This document shows, piece by piece, positions 30,301 through 37,246 of a stretch of DNA of 55,993 nt. A program made the position numbers and the translations under genes. The notes under the pieces were generated by a model. It did not search any database. It was given only the letters and a program-made list of their open reading frames with translations, and had not been told where the DNA came from. Position 1 is the first letter of the stretch. Every line of letters starts with the position of its first letter. Origin of the DNA: a virus; the IMG/VR virus record IMGVR_UViG_3300039106_000351, positions 1 through 55,993 of that record; one strand, written 5' to 3'.

Positions 30301-32842
30301 TCCATGATGAATAATAAGTATCAACAAAACTATTAAATATTCCAACTGGACCTGTCAAAGCAGCTAAAGCTGCTACTTGTGTAGGGTCAGTAATTCCTAC
30401 TCCAGAAACATCATATATACGTTGTAAATTTTCTGTTACATCAGGAAGATTATAAGTTTTTTTACCTGTTAATGCTATTATAGCTTCAGCTATACCTGCT
30501 ATTAATGCTAAAAGTCCAATAACATCACTAAGTAATTTAAACTCAGAATGACTATCTGGATACTTAAAAAATTGATTTGAGTAACCAGCTAATTCTCCAT
30601 ATATTTTTAATTCAGTAGCTGACAAATATGGATAAGTAAACATTAGATCTGGTGAATGAATACTTGTTATATCAGTTGGAACAGTTTGAAATAATTTTGA
30701 TTTTATATAAGGATCTGAATATACTCCTCCAGGCATATTACCTGCTTGTACTGGTTTAATTGTATTAAAAGGATAGTTAGCATATAAGCCTTGTTTAATA
30801 GATGTACCAGCTAGACCAAAAGGATAATCAGGTAAAGCATAAGTTCTAAAATTATTTATCATTCCTTTTGCTAAGATAGTTCTACTACCTTCTCTTGATC
30901 CTCTTAAAATTTCATATCCAACTATGTTTGGAATTAATACACCATCATTATCTACAGGAAGTATAATATTTTCAAATGTTACTCCCATTATTCTAATGTT
31001 TAGTTCATTTGTATTAATACCTGGATTAGGTTTATAATGTAATCCAACAGGATTACCATTAGAATCTATTAAACTATTGTCAGGAAACTTATGATGTCTA
31101 ATTGGTTTACCACAAAGATCATTATTATAAACAGCCATACCATTTACCATAATAGGTAATCCTCCCGGACCAGTCCAACAATGAGCACTTGAATTCCAAA
31201 TTTCTGGTTTAGTATTAGGGTAATGTTCAGTTGACTCCCAATAACCCATTTCTCCACAAGCTATAACAACTCCACCATCATCAATAGTTGTATTTAATGA
31301 TGCAGGTATTGGAGATACAGTAGCTGTATTATAAATTTCAAATACTTGATCTGTATTATCTAAAGTATTTATATCATTAATACTAATAGATGTTTCAGCA
31401 ACAATTTGAATAGGACCTCCACTTGGTGGACTATATGCATAATTACCAGGAGGTCTTCCAGGAATATGATAGGATGCAGACTTGTCTCCTGTATCATATA
31501 CCCATCTTATAAAAAATGCATATACTTCATCTCTATAATAACTTCCTTTGTTTCCACCTTTTACATAATAGTCTGCTGGATATTCTACTGCTACCCATTT
31601 AGATCTAATTAAATTAGCTAAAGGTTGATAGTTAAAATCAAATTTTGATCTTGGACCTATTCTTAATAAATAATTATTTACATCAGTTATTTGATCTGAT
31701 GTTTCATACACTGGAGTTTTAAGAGGAAGTAATTCAAGAGGAACAGTTAATAAATCTTCTTTAATTCTATCTATTTCAATCTTAGTAGTTTTAGTAGAAT
31801 AGAAACCTATTTGTTTAGCAACAGTACCTTGATTAACATTTTGAACTATAACTAATATAAATTCTTCAAAATTTACACTATCTGCTGATAGTTCTATAGT
31901 AAGAGATCCTCTACTATCACTTGGATGCCAAACTTGTTGTATATTACTTGGTGAAAAATAATCAGTAACTCTTTGTCCTTTAATACTATATGCTATTGTA
32001 ACAAAATAAGTTCCATTTAGTAATGTTCCTCCTATAGGACCTAACTCTAATTTAATACAAGGAGTATTCATTAATTTTGATAATCTTATTTTTTCACAAT
32101 TAAGATCTTGAGTATCTGTACAAATTATACATGCATCAGGAGGAGGACAGTTTGGAAGGTTTGGCCAAACACCAGGTGTTGTTTGAATACATCCTCCACC
32201 CGCATCACATAACTGTGTCCATTTTACACCTGGCCATTGAACAGTATTTCCTGCTAAAGATGAATAAGTATTTTGAGTTGCTGTACCGTATGTTCCAAAT
32301 ATTGTAAATATATTTGGATCAGGCCAAGTTTGTGGGTCTCCTATATTAAGAAATCTATCTGGATTTAATCCATCAGCCCAATATACTTGCCAAGAACAAT
32401 CTTCTTTTTCTCTTGCTGATCCAGAAATTAAATATCTTTTATCAAAATATAGACAATTAGATTGAACAATTGGCATATAAATACACCTCTCTTCAATTAA
32501 TAAACCTATCTCAGATAAAATAGGAACTCCAATTTGATTATGACCAGCTGTAAAGATTATCCATTTATCACTAAATAGATTAATAGCACCTATAATATAT
32601 TTATATGCAACAGTAAACAATCCTGATGTAGGCATTGTTAAACCTGCTTCCATACATAAATAGTTAGCATCTTCATTAGATAAAGTTCCAACAGATCCTT
32701 CAACAGTATTATTTACTGCATTCCTAGCATGAGTCCATAATCCTTCTTCTACATAAGATGGATCTGAATCTTTATTAAGTCCTTTAGTAAAACTGTTAGT
32801 GAGTATTTGTGCACTATTTCCACCACCTTCTTGCTTTGCCAT
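27344..32842 (-). CDS. Tail stabilization / muzzle-type protein, 1832 aa
   Basis: After a short lead (MAKQEGGGNSAQI), the region LTNSFTKGLNKDSDPSYVEEG is typical of the large tail proteins NCBI calls stabilization protein in crAss-like phages, equivalent to the muzzle at the tail tip of the crAss001 particle. Residues about 390-470 contain the conserved block KWVAVEYPADYYVKGGN, YYRDEVYAFFIRW, YDTGDKSASYHIPGR. A hydrophobic Ala/Leu/Ile-rich stretch (about 770-960, with LLALIAGIAEAIIAL) may insert into or contact membrane or cargo. The remainder is beta-rich (many Tyr, Asn, Ser). It lies directly after the two collar-type genes and overlaps the next cargo gene by one base (TAATG). The family call is strong; the detailed role is from known relatives. 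Confidence 0.88.
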   Translation of the reverse strand: MAKQEGGGNSAQILTNSFTKGLNKDSDPSYVEEGLWTHARNAVNNTVEGSVGTLSNEDANYLCMEAGLTMPTSGLFTVAYKYIIGAINLFSDKWIIFTAGHNQIGVPILSEIGLLIEERCIYMPIVQSNCLYFDKRYLISGSAREKEDCSWQVYWADGLNPDRFLNIGDPQTWPDPNIFTIFGTYGTATQNTYSSLAGNTVQWPGVKWTQLCDAGGGCIQTTPGVWPNLPNCPPPDACIICTDTQDLNCEKIRLSKLMNTPCIKLELGPIGGTLLNGTYFVTIAYSIKGQRVTDYFSPSNIQQVWHPSDSRGSLTIELSADSVNFEEFILVIVQNVNQGTVAKQIGFYSTKTTKIEIDRIKEDLLTVPLELLPLKTPVYETSDQITDVNNYLLRIGPRSKFDFNYQPLANLIRSKWVAVEYPADYYVKGGNKGSYYRDEVYAFFIRWVYDTGDKSASYHIPGRPPGNYAYSPPSGGPIQIVAETSISINDINTLDNTDQVFEIYNTATVSPIPASLNTTIDDGGVVIACGEMGYWESTEHYPNTKPEIWNSSAHCWTGPGGLPIMVNGMAVYNNDLCGKPIRHHKFPDNSLIDSNGNPVGLHYKPNPGINTNELNIRIMGVTFENIILPVDNDGVLIPNIVGYEILRGSREGSRTILAKGMINNFRTYALPDYPFGLAGTSIKQGLYANYPFNTIKPVQAGNMPGGVYSDPYIKSKLFQTVPTDITSIHSPDLMFTYPYLSATELKIYGELAGYSNQFFKYPDSHSEFKLLSDVIGLLALIAGIAEAIIALTGKKTYNLPDVTENLQRIYDVSGVGITDPTQVAALAALTGPVGIFNSFVDTYYSSWTAVGDVFLGLIGLQTQYELYEQNLITALNTAAANAGINPTSITGLIELPDYAYLPPALAAIGGINAFSFYFSQGADVAIEAVTALVPYEQYALQSIAHGLYSNWNQTSINEVKRFKIDDSFYIRDTVQQMPAYQQNTNGLYTRYTINNLQRSDTVVIRTLSGPYYNLANPNGTSLGPYYIGGAFEDKSLITLSGLSGNTNINSNTTTNGLNNQNPSWNNIDQSFSLPITSHYAALKYRIRNQYGQLESIKQIPITPCEQNISDYPLQTLSNTVCPGGQSVLTGIRITNIFFGGDVYINRYTEKNTMLFFYNWLYKFPDGFSYNYYLYSMIPRSRFWVNSVKYDAQNLTNLSNWSANLPTSVSGNLPTDFYKLDNEEYDFSNDSVSNYPGFWRVKESYFYLANSSVRDFFVESEVLVDFRISGDYENEKHYDPYRYTDLYSMFTTDPNIITRGNMWRYDYSFSITKLYNQYFSSGNLQNRNYDPFVSLLCYTYLPDRIIYSLPQQQAAYKDSWFIYLVNNYKDFKSQVSAVKSINKSGIIITFKNDSPLMYQGVDVLETALNTKITIGDGGLFSQPQQSVSNADRSYEYGSSQSKLAVISTPAGIFYISQNQGKIFSYGDGLKEISQIGMKWWFNNFLPYKLTDDFPDYPWKDNPVSGIGCQATYDNQNSILYFSKKDYELKPEYKGKVSYVPLITFGKQKGQGDYFTHIDYPGSVFLLGDELLFSAASWTISFDPKNQFFISFHDWHPDLVIATKDTFLTSKLNTFWKHNLNCQKFCNFYDKDYPFEVELPVNSGQSITTIKSLEYILECNRHRENCYDQFHVLDFNFDRAVIYNSEQVSGYLNLNLFPKNNVTLSLSYPKLNPNNNSFDVLFSKEENKYRINQFWDITKNRGEFPIGSDYPPTGPLIPGTTILNGNYNQEVIWETEPNGYIRVLNPLNLNYAKPELQRKKFRHYTNFINFIKDVSGNTNMLLKITNSKNQFSPR

Positions 32843-32848
32843 ATTTCA

Positions 32849-33877
32849 TTAATAATTATTTCTTCTTCTATTGTAATTAAAATTAGGAGAATAACTTGCA
32901 AACATGTTATAATATTTACCATACATTGCTCTTCTATTTGTCATCCACATATCTTCTAGTTCTCTAAAGTTTGGAGTGTTAACTACACTAAGTGCTTGAT
33001 TTCTTGCAGCCTTTAATCTTTGTTCAACAAGTTGCATTCTTTGTGCAACATCTTCTCCATTCAAATATAAGTTTTCAAATATTCTTGCTTTTAAGGCATA
33101 CTCATAATATTCATTTAAAAGATCATGATCTGGAACTAATAAGTTTCCTTGATCATCTTCCATCTGACCTTGATAGTTTAAATAAACTTTACATGTATCT
33201 AGTGTAGTAAATAAGAAGCCTCCTTTAATCCATCCTTCATTTCCTGAATTAATATATAAGTTAGGACAGTCACATTCTATTTCTTGACTAGCTCTCATTC
33301 TTAATGGAATAGTTGCAGAATAAGTTCTTGTTTCACCATTACCTCCTACAATTTGTATAAGTTCATATTTGTCTCCCTTACAGTTCATAAAAACTCTTGG
33401 AGGTATACAAGTATCACCATAAGGATTTAAAGGGTCATAAGCTACTGGTATTGGATCTACTATAGGAAAATTAAGATCACATCCTGCAGTATGATTACAA
33501 GGATTAGCATTACATGTTCTACAGTTAACACTTATAGGAGAACATACATCTACAGTAGAGGGAACTTCTGTATAAGGAACTTCTTGAATATTAGTTCCTC
33601 CAATATTATATCCTACATTTACAGTATACTCACCACAAAGTAAAGCAAAATTAAATACATAAAAATCATCAGGTAATTTTACTCTCCCGTGACATACTTC
33701 TAATATAACTTCTTTAGTTTGATTAACTCTAAGACCTAAATCATAATTAATTTTTTTAGTTAATTTGATAAGCTGTTGAGGCTCTATCATATTTTCTAAA
33801 GCAAAAGTATTTAGGTCTACTGTTACATCTTCTAAAAGACTATCAAAAGTGCGATATTTAATTGTATAGTTATACAT
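32849..33877 (-). CDS. Conserved crAss-like tail/collar ring-type protein, 342 aa
   Basis: The start MYNYTIKYRTFDSLLEDV and the block IEPQQLIKLTKKINYDLGLR, then RVKLPDDFYVFNFALLCG, are conserved in a Crassvirales structural protein encoded between the IHF-like gene and the stabilization gene. The middle is Cys-rich (CSPISVNCRTCNANPCN, CDLNF), possibly disulfide or metal-linked. The C-terminal third is helical (LEDMWMTNRRAMYGKYYNM), ending in an Arg/Asn-rich tail. Its ATG overlaps the stop of the upstream gene by one base (TAATG), so translation is probably coupled. Assignment to the collar or tail hub is inferred from family and position; I cannot say which ring it forms. Confidence 0.78.
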   Translation of the reverse strand: MYNYTIKYRTFDSLLEDVTVDLNTFALENMIEPQQLIKLTKKINYDLGLRVNQTKEVILEVCHGRVKLPDDFYVFNFALLCGEYTVNVGYNIGGTNIQEVPYTEVPSTVDVCSPISVNCRTCNANPCNHTAGCDLNFPIVDPIPVAYDPLNPYGDTCIPPRVFMNCKGDKYELIQIVGGNGETRTYSATIPLRMRASQEIECDCPNLYINSGNEGWIKGGFLFTTLDTCKVYLNYQGQMEDDQGNLLVPDHDLLNEYYEYALKARIFENLYLNGEDVAQRMQLVEQRLKAARNQALSVVNTPNFRELEDMWMTNRRAMYGKYYNMFASYSPNFNYNRRRNNY

Positions 33878-34536
33878 TATCTAAGTGAATTTTGACCATC
33901 ATCAGAACCATCTGTTGGTATTGACATAGTCATTGTTAATTCTTTAATTACAAATTGTTCTACTTCAGAAAATAAATATGCTGGAAGTGATAATTGTTTA
34001 TTTTGAGCAATATCACATTCTTCAGTACAAGGATCTGTTACTCCTTCAAATATTGCTTCCATTCTTATTGCATCCCAATCTGTATTAGGACAATAAAGAT
34101 ATCCATTTAAAAACCAAAAATATTTTTTTGTATTGTATCTCCAAGTTGTTGTTCTTGTCATAGATACCCAAGTACCAGGATCTGTTCTAAACATTTCTAT
34201 AGTACCATCTATTGAAGATGTAGTACGTATAATAGGTCCCATTGCTCCATCTAAAATAGCTGGAAGTTTTTCTTTAGTTCTTTTAAAATAACATCCTGAA
34301 AAAACACCAAGACATCCTGCCTCTACTTTATCTACATCTATTAGTTCAATATATGGAAGTACTTGAAAGATAGAACTTATCTTCATTAACCTAAATTGAT
34401 TGTCTTCTCTTTTAAGTAATGTTTGACCATATTTAATTAAGGAAGAATATATAACTCTATCTGTTAAGAAAGGATCTTCTTTAACAGCTTTTAAAGTATT
34501 TCTAACTCTTGATATAGATTCTCCAATTGTTGTCAT
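33877..34536 (-). CDS. Conserved crAss-like tail/collar structural protein, 219 aa
   Basis: The start MTTIGESISRVRNTLKAVKE followed by FLTDRVIYSSLIKYGQTLLKRE is an N-terminal helical hairpin as in phage head-to-tail adaptor proteins (P22 gp4-like). The later part is beta-rich (TWRYNTKKYFWFLNGYLYCP, DWDAIRMEAIFEGV), with a short Cys pair (CTEECD). It overlaps the IHF-like gene by four bases (its ATG begins inside the TGA stop context) and the next gene by one base, making a tightly coupled trio. The adaptor/ring assignment is from family resemblance and position; confidence in a structural role is good. Confidence 0.75.
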   Translation of the reverse strand: MTTIGESISRVRNTLKAVKEDPFLTDRVIYSSLIKYGQTLLKREDNQFRLMKISSIFQVLPYIELIDVDKVEAGCLGVFSGCYFKRTKEKLPAILDGAMGPIIRTTSSIDGTIEMFRTDPGTWVSMTRTTTWRYNTKKYFWFLNGYLYCPNTDWDAIRMEAIFEGVTDPCTEECDIAQNKQLSLPAYLFSEVEQFVIKELTMTMSIPTDGSDDGQNSLR

Positions 34537-35114
34537 AGGTCAAATTCATTATAGTCTTTTAAATCTTTTTCAGTTTTAGCAGATAAAATATGTTTATAAG
34601 ATATTTTTTTATAATCTAATTTTAATTTTTTATTTGGGTCAACTGCTACATACATATTCCAATTTTCCGAATAAGCTTTTGAAACTGATCTTTTAAAATC
34701 TCTGCATGCTATAAAACTCCAAAATTCTCTATTCTTCATTTTATGTTTTAATGCATAACTTGTAAAAAAGATTTTAGCTAATTTCCCATCTGTTTCCCAA
34801 TTTTTATTTGATACTGCAACACCATACTTATTTGATTTTGCAAAATCTATATTTTCTTTTTTTGGACTTTGACAAGTACCAATAAATAACCAACCTATTT
34901 GTTCTGGTAATTGAACACCATCTCTAGTTTCTATTACCATATTATATATATATTCATTGAAAGATTTTACTATCTTTCTTATATCTTTATTATCTAAGTC
35001 TTTATACTTAGGATATTTTTCTTTAAAACTGTCAAAGAACTCTTTGTTCATTATATTATGCACCACTGGTCTATACCGTGGAGCATTTAAATTTGGTTTT
35101 TTAAATTCTCTCAT
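34533..35114 (-). CDS. IHF/HU-like DNA-binding domain protein, 193 aa
   Basis: Residues about 40-82 (DIRKIVKSFNEYIYNMV, then DGVQLPEQIGWLFIGTC) resemble the helix pair and GxGxF strand of the HU/IHF fold, and the remaining Lys/Arg/aromatic-rich sequence could supply the DNA-embracing arms. Crassvirales genomes commonly carry IHF-like genes close to the tail genes, and this position fits. It is longer than host IHF subunits (about 95 aa), with an extra basic C-terminus. It is the first gene after a terminator and a GTATATTA element, so it heads the tail transcription unit, and it ends in TGA, overlapping the next gene. It could bend DNA for packaging or late gene control; that is inference. 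Confidence 0.65.
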   Translation of the reverse strand: MREFKKPNLNAPRYRPVVHNIMNKEFFDSFKEKYPKYKDLDNKDIRKIVKSFNEYIYNMVIETRDGVQLPEQIGWLFIGTCQSPKKENIDFAKSNKYGVAVSNKNWETDGKLAKIFFTSYALKHKMKNREFWSFIACRDFKRSVSKAYSENWNMYVAVDPNKKLKLDYKKISYKHILSAKTEKDLKDYNEFDL

Positions 35115-35125
35115 ACTATACTAAT

Positions 35126-35133
35126 TAATATAC
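35126..35133 (-). promoter_or_regulatory. Putative late-promoter element GTATATTA
   Basis: On the minus strand TTTTTAGTATATTAATTAG precedes the ATG at 35114 by 11 nt. A hairpin terminator lies just upstream, so this looks like the start of a new transcription unit running through the collar and stabilization genes. Confidence 0.55.
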
Positions 35134-35164
35134 TAAAAATAAATGACTTTAGCAAATATAGGTA

Positions 35165-35197
35165 TAAAAACAAAACCCCCACAAGTGTGAGGGCTTT
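35165..35197 (-). terminator. Rho-independent terminator after the Cys-rich fibre cluster
   Basis: On the minus strand AAAGCCCTCAC, loop ACTT, GTGGGGGTTTT forms a stable hairpin followed by a T-rich tail (GTTTTTATA). It lies 41 bp after the stop of the 84-aa gene and before the IHF-like gene's promoter-like element. Confidence 0.85.
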
Positions 35198-35237
35198 GCG
35201 TGTTGTTACAGAAACCAACAACTGCAACTTTATTTTT

Positions 35238-35492
35238 TTATGGTTGACCGCAAAAATAGGCTACTATTAAAGCTAATGCATCTGCCATAGATGTATCAGT
35301 AGGAACTACTTCAACTAAGCCACACATAATTGGATCACCAGTATAGATAACACATTGTGCATCAAGAACTTCTGAACATGGTTCAGGATTAGGACAACCT
35401 AAAGGAGTTGGACATGCAATGGGAGTAATCAGACCAGTGTCTGTACATCCACATTTTTTACATCCACAATCAGTACAAGTATTAGTAGCCAT
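35238..35492 (-). CDS. Small Cys-rich protein sharing the fibre N-terminal module, 84 aa
   Basis: It begins MATNTCTDCGCKKCGCTD, a CxxCxC-x2-CxC cluster that could bind zinc or form disulfides. The rest (PCSEVLDAQCVIYTGDPI, then a helix DTSMADALALIVAYFCG) matches the N-terminal module of the next-door fibre (PCSPISSNCVIWQGPDIPC, then DTVSDVIHKLATELC). It is therefore a free-standing copy of that module. The spacing is 11 bp to the fibre gene. It may cap, nucleate or compete in fibre assembly (inference). A strong terminator follows it. Confidence 0.7.
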   Translation of the reverse strand: MATNTCTDCGCKKCGCTDTGLITPIACPTPLGCPNPEPCSEVLDAQCVIYTGDPIMCGLVEVVPTDTSMADALALIVAYFCGQP

Positions 35493-35503
35493 AGTTTAAA
35501 TTA

Positions 35504-37213
35504 TTAAGGACAGATTATTGCTATTGGTATATCAGTAGTACACGGATCTATATAAGCAGTAAGACCATCTAGTTGAATTCTAAATCCTCCTACTTGTTGT
35601 TCACTATTTGCGTTACAAGAAAAAGGATAAATATTAGCAGCAGAATATTCTAAATCAAGTCCAATAGTTCCTGCAGCAGGATTACTATTTACATTAGTAT
35701 TTGCACTAGAAAAACTAGGTACATTATCTCCTGCTGTTACATGAGAAATAATATAGTTTAAATGTGATGTATCAAAAGCTGCTGTTCCTGAAAAAGAATT
35801 TTGTTCTGCATTTTTAGGAAGAGATAATGTTAATAATTTAGAACTTGAAATAGAAATATTAAATAGTCCAGATAGTATAGTACTTGTTACTGGAGCAGCA
35901 TCTACTTGACATGGTCTAGTTCCTACAACAAAAGTCATTGCATAATTATCATCAAAAGTTTCTCCAAGTCCCATAATAGTAGTTGGAATAACTGAAGTAC
36001 CTTGATTAAAAGTTAAAGATCCAGCTGTAGATAAAAGAACAGAACCAGCACCTCCTGTAGCAGGTGTAATTGTATTAGATAAATAATATGTATCAACTGG
36101 TGGTGCAGATTCATATTGCCATAATAAGGGTGCTCCTGCTCCATTATCAATAGGAATAGTTATTAAACCTTTAAAATGAACAGTATTACCAATTCTTCTA
36201 GCTTTTGGTTTTAAATTATTTGTTTCAACTCCAGTATAATAACCAAAACCTTCTAAGTCTATCCATCCAGTATCTAATAGATTTGCACTAACTACATATG
36301 CTGGACCAGGTGATACTGTTACAGCAATTGTATTTGATGTATCTCCTGTAACAGATAATGATGATACATAATTATATACATCACATAAAGCAATCCAAAT
36401 ATTAGTTATTGCATCTGCTACAGTATTGGTAGATGCAATTGGAACCCACAAACCTAAATAAGCAATTGAAAATGGCGTATTATAAACTAATGATGTATCA
36501 GTATCATCTATGCATTGTGATTGCACTGCTGCTAAAATATCAGCAGGAAGTCCAGTAGTAGATGTTAAAGCACAATACCCATATGTACTATCATTTACTA
36601 ATGCATCTAACACATCTGTAATAGTATACGTTCCTGGAGATACAACACTTGCACTTAAATCACAACTTACTGAAATAGAAGGCATAGTAAATGGAGGAGT
36701 AGGTGTATTTTCTAATACAGTTACTCTTACATCTAAATTAGTAATTGAATTTATTATGGCTGTTATTTGATTGACAATTCCACAAATAGCAGTTCCCATA
36801 GCTATTGCATATTCTGAAATAGTCATAACAGTTGTAGTACCTACAATAAAACAAGGAGCTACAGTGATTAAAGTATCAGCAGTAGTTGATCTTGTTGTTC
36901 CTGTTGTAACTATATTAACTCCAGTAACTGCATCAACTTTTAAATTTAATTCACAAATTTTATTTATTAAAAATTGTATTAATTCTTCAAAAGTAGAAGG
37001 AGGACATGCGGCAAGATCAAAACATGAAAGATCATAATTAGATACTTTTAATGTTTCCATTATTATACATAATTCTGTTGCAAGTTTATGAATAACATCA
37101 GAAACTGTATCTCCATTACATAATTTTATACAAGGAATATCTGGTCCTTGCCAAATAACGCAGTTACTTGATATTGGACTACAAGGAGAATTATCTAAAT
37201 TTAAAGGTTTCAT
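35504..37213 (-). CDS. Fibre-like virion protein with repeated helix-Cys units, 569 aa
   Basis: The N-terminus (NSPCSPISSNCVIWQGPDI) is a recurrent module of fibre-type proteins in Bacteroidota phages. Four helix-plus-Cys units follow within the first 300 residues: DTVSDVIHKLATELC, STFEELIQFLINKIC, a TISEYAIAMGTAIC-like unit, and NTVADAITNIWIALC, each followed by a short heptad-like stretch. The second half is beta-rich (Thr, Ser, Gly, Ala) with GLITIPIDNGAGAPLLW, like a fibre tip domain. A GTATATTA element lies upstream. I infer a trimeric head or tail fibre; the receptor or role is unknown, and a capsid spike is equally possible. Confidence 0.72.
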   Translation of the reverse strand: MKPLNLDNSPCSPISSNCVIWQGPDIPCIKLCNGDTVSDVIHKLATELCIIMETLKVSNYDLSCFDLAACPPSTFEELIQFLINKICELNLKVDAVTGVNIVTTGTTRSTTADTLITVAPCFIVGTTTVMTISEYAIAMGTAICGIVNQITAIINSITNLDVRVTVLENTPTPPFTMPSISVSCDLSASVVSPGTYTITDVLDALVNDSTYGYCALTSTTGLPADILAAVQSQCIDDTDTSLVYNTPFSIAYLGLWVPIASTNTVADAITNIWIALCDVYNYVSSLSVTGDTSNTIAVTVSPGPAYVVSANLLDTGWIDLEGFGYYTGVETNNLKPKARRIGNTVHFKGLITIPIDNGAGAPLLWQYESAPPVDTYYLSNTITPATGGAGSVLLSTAGSLTFNQGTSVIPTTIMGLGETFDDNYAMTFVVGTRPCQVDAAPVTSTILSGLFNISISSSKLLTLSLPKNAEQNSFSGTAAFDTSHLNYIISHVTAGDNVPSFSSANTNVNSNPAAGTIGLDLEYSAANIYPFSCNANSEQQVGGFRIQLDGLTAYIDPCTTDIPIAIICP

Positions 37214-37229
37214 ATCTTTTCTATTAATA

Positions 37230-37237
37230 TAATATAC
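37230..37237 (-). promoter_or_regulatory. Putative late-promoter element GTATATTA
   Basis: On the minus strand ATTTTGTATATTATATTAAT lies 16 nt before the ATG at 37213, the same spacing as before the cargo gene at 17676. It sits in the 33-bp gap between the two fibre genes. Confidence 0.5.
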
Positions 37238-37246
37238 AAAATTTTA

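Noticed and set aside
1-32842. Virion RNA polymerase subunits, expected near crAss-like cargo genes
   Set aside because: No DFDGD-type catalytic loop was found in the cargo proteins visible here; they may lie left of the window.
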